Positions 45,739 to 54,578 of a stretch of DNA of 64,000 bases are shown here, in pieces; position 1 is the first letter of the stretch, and every line of letters begins with the position of its first letter. This DNA comes from JACKAQ01 sp020634975 [NCBI: Calditrichia bacterium] (lineage in GTDB: Bacteria; Calditrichota; Calditrichia; RBG-13-44-9), in NCBI GenBank assembly GCA_020634975.1, contig JACKAQ010000004.1, positions 124,001-188,000 on the forward strand. The letters run 5' to 3'. The notes under the pieces were generated by a model. That model was not told the origin of the DNA. It did no database searches and worked only from the letters and a program-made list of their open reading frames with translations. The position numbers and the translations under genes are program-made.

Positions 45739-46419
45739 ATGTTCAATTTTTTTGGAAAGCTGACTTTTGCGCTGATCTGCCTGATCGGTTCGGTTGCCTT
45801 TTCCCGGGCAATTGTCGATTTTGTGCAATTTTGCGGATTCGATCCAGCGCATACGTTTTGGCCGTTTTTGGCTGGCGCTTCGCTGTATTTTTTGTTGTGG
45901 GCTATTTTTTTTGCCCATCGTGAACCGTTTTGGAGCGTGCTGGAGCACGAAATCATCCACCTGATTTTTGCGGTGCTTTCATTCAAACGGGTGCATTCGA
46001 TTTATGCGGGTCGCAACGGCGGCAGGGTAGAAACCGAAGGTGATAATTTTGTGATCGCACTGGCGCCGTATTTTTTTCCGCTGACAACCGTGATCGTTTT
46101 GCTGTTCAAACCCGCTGTAAATTACGAATTACAGTTCTGGTTGAACGGCGTGTTAGGTTTTTCGCTCATGTTCCACCTCATTTATTTGTTGAAAGAATTC
46201 CATTTTAATCAACCGGATTTGCAGCGAAACGGCTTGCTGTTTTCTTCGATAGTGATCATTTTTTTCAACATTTTGTTTGTGGGATTGTGCATTTCATCGT
46301 TGCAGGGCAATTGGCAGGATATGAACGTTTTTTTGATTAGCGGATATGCGGAATGTCATTCTTATGTTGAATCTGCCCGACAGGTTGTCTGGCAAAGCAG
46401 TCAGGCGCGTTTGCCCTGA
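45739..46419 (+). CDS. Multispanning membrane protein with HExxH motif (M50-like)
   Basis: 226 residues with about five hydrophobic segments (10-30, 40-58, 100-125, 135-155, 165-190). HEIIH lies at about 74-78 at the edge of a helix (SVLEHEIIHLIFAVLS), and APYFFPL follows, as in M50-type intramembrane zinc peptidases. The second family motif (NxxPxxPLDGG) is not visible, so catalysis is uncertain. Its stop lies 19 nt inside the convergent phosphatase gene. Confidence 0.65.
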   Translation: MFNFFGKLTFALICLIGSVAFSRAIVDFVQFCGFDPAHTFWPFLAGASLYFLLWAIFFAHREPFWSVLEHEIIHLIFAVLSFKRVHSIYAGRNGGRVETEGDNFVIALAPYFFPLTTVIVLLFKPAVNYELQFWLNGVLGFSLMFHLIYLLKEFHFNQPDLQRNGLLFSSIVIIFFNILFVGLCISSLQGNWQDMNVFLISGYAECHSYVESARQVVWQSSQARLP

Positions 46420-46913
46420 TCCGAAAACGCTACAGCGCCGTTTGAAACCAACCGTTTGATCTCCGGGAAAAAGCGATCGATTTCAGAAGCTATTTCACGA
46501 AATACCTCACGATACACCTCGATTTTTCGCCCGTACGGATCGGGAATGGATAAACGTTTTTCCGGCGTTTCGTTGCTGTATTCTTTCAACAGAAATATTT
46601 TATCGGCATGTTGCGGGAATATGGAAACGAGATCCAGTTTGTGCTGAATGCTCATGCACAAAATTAAATCCGAGTCATTCATAATTGCTGCGGTGATGCC
46701 GGTTGAGGTGTGCTCGCTCGCATCCAGCTTGTTTTCTTTGCAAACGGCGATGCTGTTTTCTGCTGCAGATTGCCCGCCGCGTGCCCAGGTTCCTGCTGAA
46801 TCAACTTCAATTTTTCCGGATAGCCCGGATTTTTCTACTTTATCGCGCAAATAATATTTGGCAATCGGTGTACGGCAAATGTTGGCGGTACAAATAAATA
46901 GTATTTTAAACAT
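46401..46913 (-). CDS. Low-molecular-weight protein-tyrosine/arginine phosphatase
   Basis: 170 residues from the ATG at 46913; an upstream TTG adds three. The P-loop FICTANICRTP (C-x5-R) and the catalytic Asp in IPDPYGRK are intact. Such enzymes counteract bacterial tyrosine or arginine kinases, often in capsule or stress control. The next gene upstream on this strand is tsaC, 92 nt away; a similar phosphatase-tsaC pairing occurs in other bacteria. Confidence 0.92.
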   Translation of the reverse strand: MFKILFICTANICRTPIAKYYLRDKVEKSGLSGKIEVDSAGTWARGGQSAAENSIAVCKENKLDASEHTSTGITAAIMNDSDLILCMSIQHKLDLVSIFPQHADKIFLLKEYSNETPEKRLSIPDPYGRKIEVYREVFREIASEIDRFFPEIKRLVSNGAVAFSDQGKRA

Positions 46914-47005
46914 TGCTCTCAATTTGTTTTATCTGTCGATTGGTTTCCTAACGTCCGTGCACAAAAAAATCTAAGGTCATTTGGTCTCGTTTCAAAATGG
47001 TTTTT

Positions 47006-47644
47006 TCAGTTCGGATAGTTTCGGAAAATTTCGTCGAATTCTTTAGCGGGAAAAGCACCGGTTCGGATGATTCGATAGGTATCCAGCGTGCTGTTCAATT
47101 GAACAATCGTTGAAGGAATCTGGTATCTGCAAGTGCCGCTATCTAAAATAAAATCAACATGTTGTGCAATTTTTATGGAGAGCTTTTCCGCAGAAACCGG
47201 CGGTGCTTCTCCGGAGAGATTGGCGCTGGTGGTGATGAGCGGCACACCCGCAGCCGCAACCAGTTTTTGGCACAATGGATCGTCCGGAAGCCGAAATCCC
47301 AGCAGCGGAAAGTCATTCCAGAACGCAATTTTGGCATCGCGAATCCGTGGCAACAGCACCGTTACCGGTGCGGGAAATAGCGTTTCGAGAAAATTATGCA
47401 TCTGCAAATTGTCTAATCCGGTTAATTGAAAAATGCTGGCCACGTCGTTAACGAGCAGCGAATACGGTTGCTCCGGCGGTCGTTGTTTGATGATTGCCAC
47501 CCGTTCCAGCGCGGCTTCGTTGTCCCAGCGGCAGGCGAGTCCGTACACCGTTTCGGTGGCATGTGCGATCACGCCGCCGTTTTTGAGGCAATCCGCTACG
47601 TTTTGTGGAATTTCGTCGGTTATTTTTAATTTAATGGTGTTCAT
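47006..47644 (-). CDS. tsaC: L-threonylcarbamoyladenylate synthase
   Basis: 212-residue YrdC-domain enzyme of the short TsaC type that makes threonylcarbamoyl-AMP for the t6A37 modification of ANN-decoding tRNAs. The motifs are GGVIAHATETVYGLACRW, IIKQRPPEQPYSLLV with the conserved basic residues, and TTSANLSGEAPP. It has no Sua5 extension domain. It begins at an ATG and stands upstream of the phosphatase gene. Confidence 0.94.
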   Translation of the reverse strand: MNTIKLKITDEIPQNVADCLKNGGVIAHATETVYGLACRWDNEAALERVAIIKQRPPEQPYSLLVNDVASIFQLTGLDNLQMHNFLETLFPAPVTVLLPRIRDAKIAFWNDFPLLGFRLPDDPLCQKLVAAAGVPLITTSANLSGEAPPVSAEKLSIKIAQHVDFILDSGTCRYQIPSTIVQLNSTLDTYRIIRTGAFPAKEFDEIFRNYPN

Positions 47645-47740
47645 TTTATTAGTAAAACGAGTTGTTTTTTTTAGTTTTAGTCATTGGGAACAATTATAAA
47701 ATATTACAAAAAATAAAGCTCTGAGGTTGTGAGCAGGGAG

Positions 47741-47760
47741 ACCCCTGCATACGCAGGGGT
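47741..47760. repeat. Short GC-rich palindrome
   Basis: ACCCCTGC and GCAGGGGT form a perfect 8-bp palindrome around CATA in the gap between the tsaC and heptosyltransferase genes. It is followed by GACA, like the flanks of the element at 15079. Confidence 0.5.
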
Positions 47761-47781
47761 GACAGCAACACGGTCACAACA

Positions 47782-48843
47782 TTAACCGGAATCCCGGGCG
47801 TTGTCGAGAATTTCCTGTGCCAGCGAAAAAACCCGTTCCGGGAGCAGCGTTTTCATGCAGGCAAACGTGCCGATCGGGCAGGCGTCGCTGCCGTGTCTGC
47901 CGCAGGGGCGACATTCCATGTCTTTAATTTCAGCAACTTTATCCAATTTTCCCACCGGATAAAAACCAAATTTTTGAACTGTCGGGCCGAACACTGCCAA
48001 AACCGGCGTTCGCACGGCAACGCCCATGTGCATCGGTGCGCTGTCGTTGGTAATCAGCATGGCGCATCGGGAAATGAGCTGTGCAGATTCCCGAAGCGAC
48101 AGTTTGGCGACAGCGTTGAGAATATCGCATTTGGCTGTGCGGATGACCGTTTCCGCAGTTGCCACATCGCCGGGACCGCCGATCAGCAGCGGCTGAAATC
48201 CCGATTCGTGCAGCCGCTCTGCGAGTGTCGCAAAATATTCCGGTAGCCAGCGTTTCGTAGCCCAAACGGAGCCCGGAGCCAGCGCAATAAACGGTTTTTT
48301 GCTAGTCATTTGCTGTGACGAGAGCCAATTTTGGACATTCGCCACATCTTTTTCGGAAAAATTGAGCGACGGCAATTCGCCCAACGACGGCGAAACGCCG
48401 AACGGCTTGAGCAAATGCAGATTCCGTTCAATTTCGTGAATGCCGTAAGGGTAGGGGAGTACATCTGTCAGCAACATTCGTCCAGCGCTGCGATGGAATC
48501 CGATTCGTCGGGGAATACGCGCCAGCCACGCCAGCGCCGCGCTGCGCATTGAGCGATGCGGGATAATCGCGAGATCGTATCGCTGATCGCGAAGCTGTTT
48601 CGCCAGCGCCAGATAATTTCGCCAGCCGCGATCTTTGCCGCGTTTGTCGTAAATCCACAGTTGGGAAATGTCGCGGTGCGTTTCAACAATATTTTTGGAT
48701 GCGGGAATGGTCAGAAAATCGATAGTCGCATCGCCGAAAATGCGAGCGGCAACCTGCGCCAACGGCAGCGTGAGAATCACATCGCCGATAAATGCGGTTT
48801 GAACGATCAGCACCCGGCGAATTTGGGATAATTCAACAGTCAT
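47782..48843 (-). CDS. waaF: Lipopolysaccharide heptosyltransferase II-like (GT9)
   Basis: 353-residue GT-B glycosyltransferase of family 9 that adds heptose to the inner LPS core. RVLIVQTAFIGDVILTLPLAQ opens it, and the donor-binding half has IALAPGSVWATKRW, LITNDSAPMHMGVAV and FGPTVQKFGFYP. A C-terminal CRPCGRHGSDACPIG cysteine block matches GT9 proteins of this lineage. The acceptor cannot be verified from sequence. It implies a lipopolysaccharide outer membrane. Confidence 0.88.
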   Translation of the reverse strand: MTVELSQIRRVLIVQTAFIGDVILTLPLAQVAARIFGDATIDFLTIPASKNIVETHRDISQLWIYDKRGKDRGWRNYLALAKQLRDQRYDLAIIPHRSMRSAALAWLARIPRRIGFHRSAGRMLLTDVLPYPYGIHEIERNLHLLKPFGVSPSLGELPSLNFSEKDVANVQNWLSSQQMTSKKPFIALAPGSVWATKRWLPEYFATLAERLHESGFQPLLIGGPGDVATAETVIRTAKCDILNAVAKLSLRESAQLISRCAMLITNDSAPMHMGVAVRTPVLAVFGPTVQKFGFYPVGKLDKVAEIKDMECRPCGRHGSDACPIGTFACMKTLLPERVFSLAQEILDNARDSG

Positions 48844-48882
48844 CCCGATAATATAAATCCGGTTCGCCCAATTTTGCCAATA

Positions 48883-49518
48883 TTAAATTTCTCCGCGCAG
48901 CGATTTGCTGATGACCTCGGCTTTGGAGTGCACATGCAGTTTTTGGTAGATATTTTTGATGTGATATCGCACCGTTTCGATGGAAATATCCATCCGGTCA
49001 GCGATCATTTTGTAGCTCAGCCCGTCCACCAAGCCCACCACAATTTCCTTCTCTTTGGGCGTGAGCGGCGATTTTTTCTGCAACAATTTTTTGCCCGGCT
49101 GAAAATACTGGATCACTTTCCGGGCGATTTGCGGGGACATCGGCGCACCGCCATCGTGCAGCGTTTCGATGGAATTTTTGATCTCTTCCAACGGCGTATT
49201 TTTGAGCAAATAACCGGACGCGCCCGCGCACAGCGAGTTGAAAATTTTGTGGGAATCGTGATACACGGTAAGCATAATAATATCGATATCGGGATGCTGA
49301 TCTTTGATAATCCGGATACCGTCGATGCCGGACATTCCCGGCAAGCCGATGTCCATCAGCACCACATCCGGCAGCGAATCCGCTTCCAGCAGCTTCAAAA
49401 ACGATTCAACGGAATCCGCAATTAGATCGCAACGCATACTATTTTGGCGATTCAGATAGTTCACCATTGCCGTGCGAATATCCGCGTCATCCTCTACAAT
49501 TCCAATTTGCAGCATCAT
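48883..49518 (-). CDS. NarL/FixJ-type response regulator
   Basis: 211 residues. The receiver (about 1-120) has acidic VEDDADI, phosphoacceptor Asp in VVLMDIGLPGMSG, and TPLEE after the YLLK stretch. The C-terminal LuxR-type helix-turn-helix (about 148-205) contains LTPKEKEIVVGLVDGLSYKMIA and METVRYHIKNIYQKL-type recognition. No sensor kinase is adjacent; the hybrid kinase at 25713 has its own receiver. It starts at tandem ATGs (49518 and 49515). Confidence 0.94.
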   Translation of the reverse strand: MMLQIGIVEDDADIRTAMVNYLNRQNSMRCDLIADSVESFLKLLEADSLPDVVLMDIGLPGMSGIDGIRIIKDQHPDIDIIMLTVYHDSHKIFNSLCAGASGYLLKNTPLEEIKNSIETLHDGGAPMSPQIARKVIQYFQPGKKLLQKKSPLTPKEKEIVVGLVDGLSYKMIADRMDISIETVRYHIKNIYQKLHVHSKAEVISKSLRGEI

Positions 49519-49579
49519 TTTAAAAGATAAAAAATATTTGGCGGTGGAAAAAGCCCCATTTTCATGTGGGGAATAAAAA

Positions 49580-49604
49580 GCAGGAGAAATGAAGTTTCTC
49601 CTGC
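49580..49604 (-). terminator. Terminator after the lipoprotein gene
   Basis: GCAGGAGAAA and TTTCTCCTGC make a perfect 10-bp stem; read leftward it is followed by five T. It lies 25 nt downstream of the minus-strand lipoprotein stop. Confidence 0.85.
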
Positions 49605-49628
49605 TCGTAAGTTTTGAAATATTGAGTT

Positions 49629-50567
49629 TTATTGAATGGTAAGTATTGCGCGGTCGCCGGTTCGGAGCGCAGCGATATACGGATTTCCGTCATGGGTGAT
49701 CGTCGATTTGACAACCTGCGACACATGAACCGCCAGATGTTGCGATGCGGCATCGCCGAGTAAATCCTGCAATTCGGCAGCCGTAACGGTATAAGTGCCG
49801 GGATTGTTATCCAGCGTTACGAAAACAGCGCCGGGCATTTCGTGCGGCATCGGGCGATCGCCGGGTTTGTGCCCGTGTCTGCCTTTTGGTCCGCCGGGAC
49901 GATCGTGGGCTACAATTTTCAACAGCACCGGATCATCGGTTGTGCCGCCGGACCAGTTGATGACCAAATCCTGCGCGGCATCCACCGTATCTCCATTTGC
50001 GGGGCTATCCACAGAAATTGCAGATGATGGCGCGGTCAGCGCAACCGTCAGCGGCGTAAAATTATCCGAACCGCTGATTATCATTTGATACGTTTCACCA
50101 CCGACAAACTCAATTTCCTGCGCTGTCGTGTTGCGGGGATGATTGAACAAACTATAAATAAATCCGCCCATTCGGGTGGCTTTTTCGCTCAGTGCGATGC
50201 TGTTTCCGGCGTAGCTGATCGATACATCGCCGAGATCGACGCCGCCGGCTTTCCGGCGAATGCCGATGGCACTCAGCTCGTCGTAAGCCACTGCAAACGC
50301 GTGGCTACCGGTGGTTTCTTCCTGCTGATCGGGTGTGATAAACTGGTTCCAGCCGATCGAAAACACGCCATATGCGGAATCGAGCGGCACAATGCCACCG
50401 TCATCGAGCTGCTGAACATCGTCCTGTACGGCGAGCAACAGCGCCAAATCACCGGAATTCAACACTTCCGAAGTATTTGGTCCGGATGCGTTTTCGGTGC
50501 AAGCGACCATCGCAACTGCGAGAATTAACATCAAACCAACGCGAGAAAAAATACGAACATACATCAT
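49629..50567 (-). CDS. Lipoprotein of unknown function with a Gly/His/Pro-rich segment
   Basis: 312 residues from the ATG at 50567, chosen because AGGAG lies 6 nt upstream; a longer frame starts at 50624. LILAVAMVACTEN is a lipoprotein signal. The body is beta-rich, with a propeller-like or Ig-like unit (VDSPANGDTVDAAQDLVINW) and a Gly/Pro/His-rich insertion (GGPKGRHGHKPGDRPMPHEM) that could bind metal. I do not recognise a family. It is flanked by its own terminator and by an upstream gap of 210 nt. Confidence 0.75.
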   Translation of the reverse strand: MMYVRIFSRVGLMLILAVAMVACTENASGPNTSEVLNSGDLALLLAVQDDVQQLDDGGIVPLDSAYGVFSIGWNQFITPDQQEETTGSHAFAVAYDELSAIGIRRKAGGVDLGDVSISYAGNSIALSEKATRMGGFIYSLFNHPRNTTAQEIEFVGGETYQMIISGSDNFTPLTVALTAPSSAISVDSPANGDTVDAAQDLVINWSGGTTDDPVLLKIVAHDRPGGPKGRHGHKPGDRPMPHEMPGAVFVTLDNNPGTYTVTAAELQDLLGDAASQHLAVHVSQVVKSTITHDGNPYIAALRTGDRAILTIQ

Positions 50568-50778
50568 AATAAACTCCTTTTTCTGAATTTGAAGAACTAG
50601 ACATCTGTTGTTGTGGATATCCACACTTATCCCGGGTTGTCACAATTTCGCAGAGGCGAACTCCTTTTTTTGTGCATTCGAAAGTTTTGACAACCACATT
50701 TTAGATTTCTTGCAAAAAATTTTGAAAAATTTCACCTTTTTGATAAGTTTAGCCGGTGCAAACGAAACAGGCGGACAA

Positions 50779-52101
50779 ATGAACAGATTGCCATACGCAA
50801 TAATCGGTGCCGGGCCATCCGGGTTGGCGGGCGCGCGAAATCTCCAAAAATACGGGATTCCATTTGTGGGATTCGAGGCGCACAGCGATGTCGGCGGGCT
50901 GTGGGATATCAACAATCCGCGCAGCACGGTGTATCAGTCGGCGCATCTCATTTCATCCAAAAAAATGACGGAATTCCGCGAGTTCCCGATGGCGGAGAGC
51001 GTTGCCGATTACCCGTCGCACGGTGAATTGCGCAAATATTTCAGCGATTTCGCGACCCATTTTGGATTGCGCGAACACTTTCGGTTCAACACAAAAGTTG
51101 CCTCGGTTGAACCCGATGGTGACCATTGGCAACTGACCACCGAAAACGGCGAACGCCATACGTTTGCGGGCATCATTATCGCGAACGGGACGTTGGCGGA
51201 GCCGAAAATTCCCCAAATTCCCGGTAATTTCAGCGGGGAAATATTTCACTCGTCGAAATACAAATCGCCAAAAATTTTTGAAGGGAAGCGGGTGTTGATT
51301 GTCGGTGCGGGAAACAGCGGCTGCGATATTGCGGTTGACGCCGTGCATCACGCCAAATCCGTAGCGATCAGCGTCCGGCGCGGTTATCATTTTGTGCCGA
51401 AATACGTGCTCGGCAAACCGGCGGATACGATGGGCGGATTGTTCAAGTTGCCGCCGCGACTGAAACAGATGGCGGACGGATTTATCCTGAAATTTTTCAC
51501 CGGCGATCCCGAAAAATTCGGTTTTCCCAAACCGGATCACCGGATTTACGAATCGCACCCGATTGTCAATTCGCTGGTGCTGTATCACATTGGGCACGGC
51601 GATATTTCTGTAAAGTCAGATATTGCAAGGCTTGACGGCGATTCGGTTGTGTTCACCGACGGCACCGCCGAAGCGTTCGACCTCGTTTTACTGGCGACGG
51701 GATATAAATTGCACTATCCGTTTATCGACCGGAATTTGCTCAATTGGCAGGGCGACCATCCGGGATTGTATCTGCATATTTTTCATCCGGAGCGGGACAA
51801 TTTGTTCGTTTTGGGCATGCTGGAGGCTGCCGGACTCGGCTGGCAAGGTCGATACGATCAGGCGGAGCTGATGGCGCGATTTATCCGCGCTTCCGCCGAA
51901 AACCATGCTTCGGCGACACAATTCCGGCGCGATAAACAAAATATTAACATCGACTTAAGCGGCGGCTACAATTACATGAAACTGGAACGGATGTCGTTTT
52001 ACGTGCACAAAGATACTTATCTGAAAGTATTGCACAAACATTTGCGGCAGTTCGCAAATGTGCTGCCTTTGCCTGAAAAATCAGCCGTTTTGAGTGGATA
52101 A
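50779..52101 (+). CDS. Flavin-containing monooxygenase-like protein
   Basis: 440 residues from the ATG at 50779 (a longer open frame upstream has no ribosome site). FAD-binding IIGAGPSGLAGARNL, the class B monooxygenase signature FSGEIFHSSKY, NADPH-binding VGAGNSGCDIAVDA and LATGYKLHYP are all present. These enzymes oxygenate nitrogen, sulfur or ketone carbons using NADPH; the substrate is unknown. It is a single-gene unit with no obvious partner. Confidence 0.92.
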   Translation: MNRLPYAIIGAGPSGLAGARNLQKYGIPFVGFEAHSDVGGLWDINNPRSTVYQSAHLISSKKMTEFREFPMAESVADYPSHGELRKYFSDFATHFGLREHFRFNTKVASVEPDGDHWQLTTENGERHTFAGIIIANGTLAEPKIPQIPGNFSGEIFHSSKYKSPKIFEGKRVLIVGAGNSGCDIAVDAVHHAKSVAISVRRGYHFVPKYVLGKPADTMGGLFKLPPRLKQMADGFILKFFTGDPEKFGFPKPDHRIYESHPIVNSLVLYHIGHGDISVKSDIARLDGDSVVFTDGTAEAFDLVLLATGYKLHYPFIDRNLLNWQGDHPGLYLHIFHPERDNLFVLGMLEAAGLGWQGRYDQAELMARFIRASAENHASATQFRRDKQNINIDLSGGYNYMKLERMSFYVHKDTYLKVLHKHLRQFANVLPLPEKSAVLSG

Positions 52102-52183
52102 ACTTTTGCGAAAGTCGTGCATTTCATACTGCAAGAAAGATTTTGTGTATTTGGGTAGCAATCTGTTTTTGCTATAAACCGGG

Positions 52184-52205
52184 GATTCCTGTATCTGCAG
52201 GAATC
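52184..52205. repeat. Short intergenic palindrome
   Basis: GATTCCTG and CAGGAATC form a perfect 8-bp inverted repeat around TATCTG between the monooxygenase and EF-hand genes. It resembles the flanking palindromes at 15079 and 47741. Confidence 0.5.
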
Positions 52206-52279
52206 TCCAGATAAACAAAAACGACTCGAATAATAACTTTGCGCACTTCGCGTCTTTGCGGCAAATAAATAGAAAACAT

Positions 52280-54430
52280 ATGGTTGAGAATTTAAAAATG
52301 ACAGTTGATCCTGAAAATCGCCGCTTCAATTTTGAGCGATTTGGCAAATCGTATCACATGAAAATCGAGACGGCGGCGGATTTGCAACTCGCGCTGTCGC
52401 TGGACGAAGCGCACTGGATCGCGTCGACCGCACCGCACGGCACCATCAACGCGGATGCCGTTTTTCTGCGGCGGCTCGATACAGATAACGATGGTCGAAT
52501 CCGTATTTCCGAGGTGAAAACTGCCATCGAATGGCTGTTCGCGCAGTTAACCGAAACCGGCGGTGTCGATACAAAAAGCACGACCATCCGGCTTTCTGCG
52601 ATCAATCAACAATCGCCGGACGGCAAGCGAATTTACGATGCCGCAACCAAAATATTGGGGCGAATCGGCAAACCGGATGCAACGGAATTACTGATTTCGG
52701 ATGTTCGCAACATAAAAGCGGAAGAATTACAGGGCGGACTGGATGAAGCCGGTATTGTGCTGCAAACCGCCACAAACGACGATAATTTACGAGTTGCGAT
52801 CGAAGCTGTGCTAAAAACGGTCGGTGGACAACCGCACCCGAACGGCGGCGAGGGCGTGACGGAGGCATTGCTCAATCAGTTTCTGGATGAAGCCAAACTG
52901 TATTCCGACTGGTATCAAAAAGGGGAGCTGACGAAAGGAGAACAACGGACAGAAATTATGCCGTTGGGTGCGGAAACACCGGCAGCATATCGCAGTTTTG
53001 TGGCGATTCGCGAAAAGATCAACCAATATTTTACGCTCTGCGATGCAGTTCGTCTGAATCCCAAATTGTTGCAATACATCGAAGATGACATGTTTGCGCC
53101 GGAAAAAACCGATCTTTCAGACATCCGCGAAGTGGAAAAATTGCTCGAACGCGCGCCGATCGCTATTCCCAACAATTCGGTAATTCTCGATTTGAACGAC
53201 AACATCAATCCGGTTAATGAAACGGCGTTTCAGAATTTTGTAACGCAGACGATGGTGCCGGTGCTCGGTAAAACAACACAGCTCAATCGCGCCGATTGGC
53301 GGAAAATAAAAGACACGCTGCAGGCGCATCACGAGTGGGTGACATCCGAGCCGCAGGTGAGCGTGCGCAGCCTGCCTGTCGCGGATATCCGGGGATTTTT
53401 GTCCGACAAAAAATGGACGCAGCAACTGCGCAAATTGCTGAAAGAGAGCCACAAAACCTCGCTCGATCTGGACAATATCCGGCTGCTGGAAAAGCTGATG
53501 CTGTATCAGGGCGGTTTGCTGGAATTTGCCAATAGCTTCATCAGTTTTCCGCATTTGTATGACCCGGAAAGCCGGGCGTTGTTTGAGATGGGAACGCTGA
53601 TAATGGACGGGCGACACTTTACGCTGGCGGTGAAAGCGCCGGATCGCAACCTGCACGCCAAATTCAGCACGGTGAGCAATATGTTTATGCTCTACGCGGA
53701 AATTATCTCGAACGACGGCAAAAAATTATACGAGGTGGCGGTGCCGGTCACGTCGGGAAATCGTGGCAATTTGCATGTCGATAAGTGGGGTATTTTCAAA
53801 GACATACACGGTCAGGAACACCACGCCCATGTGGTGCATATTGTCGAAAATCCGATCAGTTTGCTGGAAGCGATTGCCGCGCCGTTCAAACGGCTCGGTC
53901 ATGCGGTTACGGCAAAACTGGAGGAAATGACCACCGAAGCACAGAAAAAATTGGAACAAAAAGGTGCTCAGGTTGTCACGAGTGTCAAAAACGGCGAACC
54001 CGTTGCGCCACCGCCGGAACCGGAAAAACAACCAGCTGCCCAACCCGCTGGAGGATTGCTCGCCGGTGGCGGCATCGCGATTGCAGCGTTGGGTTCGTCG
54101 GTTGCATTTATCACCAAAACCATTGCGGATTTGGGTTGGGTGGTGATGCTCGCCGGTGTGCTCGGCGCGTTGCTGGCGGTCATGTTGCCGGCAGTGATCG
54201 TCGCTTGGCTGAAGCTGAAACGCCGCGATCTCAGCGCCATTCTGGAAGGCTCCGGTTGGGGCGTTAATTCGCGAATGCGCCTCAATCGCGGGCAATCGCT
54301 CACCTTCACCAAACGACCCGCTTATCCGTTCGGCAGCAAAGGCATCCCGCATCGCAGCCCGTGGTTTTGGGTGGCGTTGGTGATTGTGATATTGGCAGTT
54401 GGTGGATTTCTGATTTTTCGGTTTTGGTAA
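52280..54430 (+). CDS. Large EF-hand protein with C-terminal membrane segments, unknown function
   Basis: 716 residues from the ATG at 52280 (an alternative ATG lies at 52298). One canonical EF-hand loop is at about 67-78: Asp67, Asp69, Asp71, Gly72 and Glu78 in DTDNDGRIRISE. A long helical and mixed region follows with no recognised domain. After a Pro/Glu linker (about 575-590) come two adjacent hydrophobic stretches (about 598-640) and a final transmembrane helix (VALVIVILAVGGFLIFRFW) at the extreme C-terminus. The large N-terminal part has no signal peptide and should be cytoplasmic. A calcium-responsive membrane protein is the inference. Confidence 0.7.
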   Translation: MVENLKMTVDPENRRFNFERFGKSYHMKIETAADLQLALSLDEAHWIASTAPHGTINADAVFLRRLDTDNDGRIRISEVKTAIEWLFAQLTETGGVDTKSTTIRLSAINQQSPDGKRIYDAATKILGRIGKPDATELLISDVRNIKAEELQGGLDEAGIVLQTATNDDNLRVAIEAVLKTVGGQPHPNGGEGVTEALLNQFLDEAKLYSDWYQKGELTKGEQRTEIMPLGAETPAAYRSFVAIREKINQYFTLCDAVRLNPKLLQYIEDDMFAPEKTDLSDIREVEKLLERAPIAIPNNSVILDLNDNINPVNETAFQNFVTQTMVPVLGKTTQLNRADWRKIKDTLQAHHEWVTSEPQVSVRSLPVADIRGFLSDKKWTQQLRKLLKESHKTSLDLDNIRLLEKLMLYQGGLLEFANSFISFPHLYDPESRALFEMGTLIMDGRHFTLAVKAPDRNLHAKFSTVSNMFMLYAEIISNDGKKLYEVAVPVTSGNRGNLHVDKWGIFKDIHGQEHHAHVVHIVENPISLLEAIAAPFKRLGHAVTAKLEEMTTEAQKKLEQKGAQVVTSVKNGEPVAPPPEPEKQPAAQPAGGLLAGGGIAIAALGSSVAFITKTIADLGWVVMLAGVLGALLAVMLPAVIVAWLKLKRRDLSAILEGSGWGVNSRMRLNRGQSLTFTKRPAYPFGSKGIPHRSPWFWVALVIVILAVGGFLIFRFW

Positions 54431-54511
54431 TGTGTTTTAATTAATAGAATTGAAAAAGTGATTGCCTTTATTAGCACAACACCAAAAAAGGCGGTCAGAA
54501 AACAGGCTAAC

Positions 54512-54552
54512 AAAAAAACCTTGCAGGATATCAAATCCCGCAAGGTTTTTTT
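54512..54552. terminator. Bidirectional terminator
   Basis: AAAAAAACCTTGC pairs with GCAAGGTTTTTTT, and an inner GGAT-ATCAA-ATCC extends the hairpin. A and T runs flank both sides, so it serves the EF-hand gene and the convergent M36 protease gene. Confidence 0.9.
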
Positions 54553-54578
54553 TAGAAAATGGACGTTATTTTCAAAAA

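Noticed and set aside
46401-46419. Convergent overlap of the M50-like gene and the phosphatase gene
   Set aside because: A 19-nt overlap of stop regions is ordinary; both reading frames look real.
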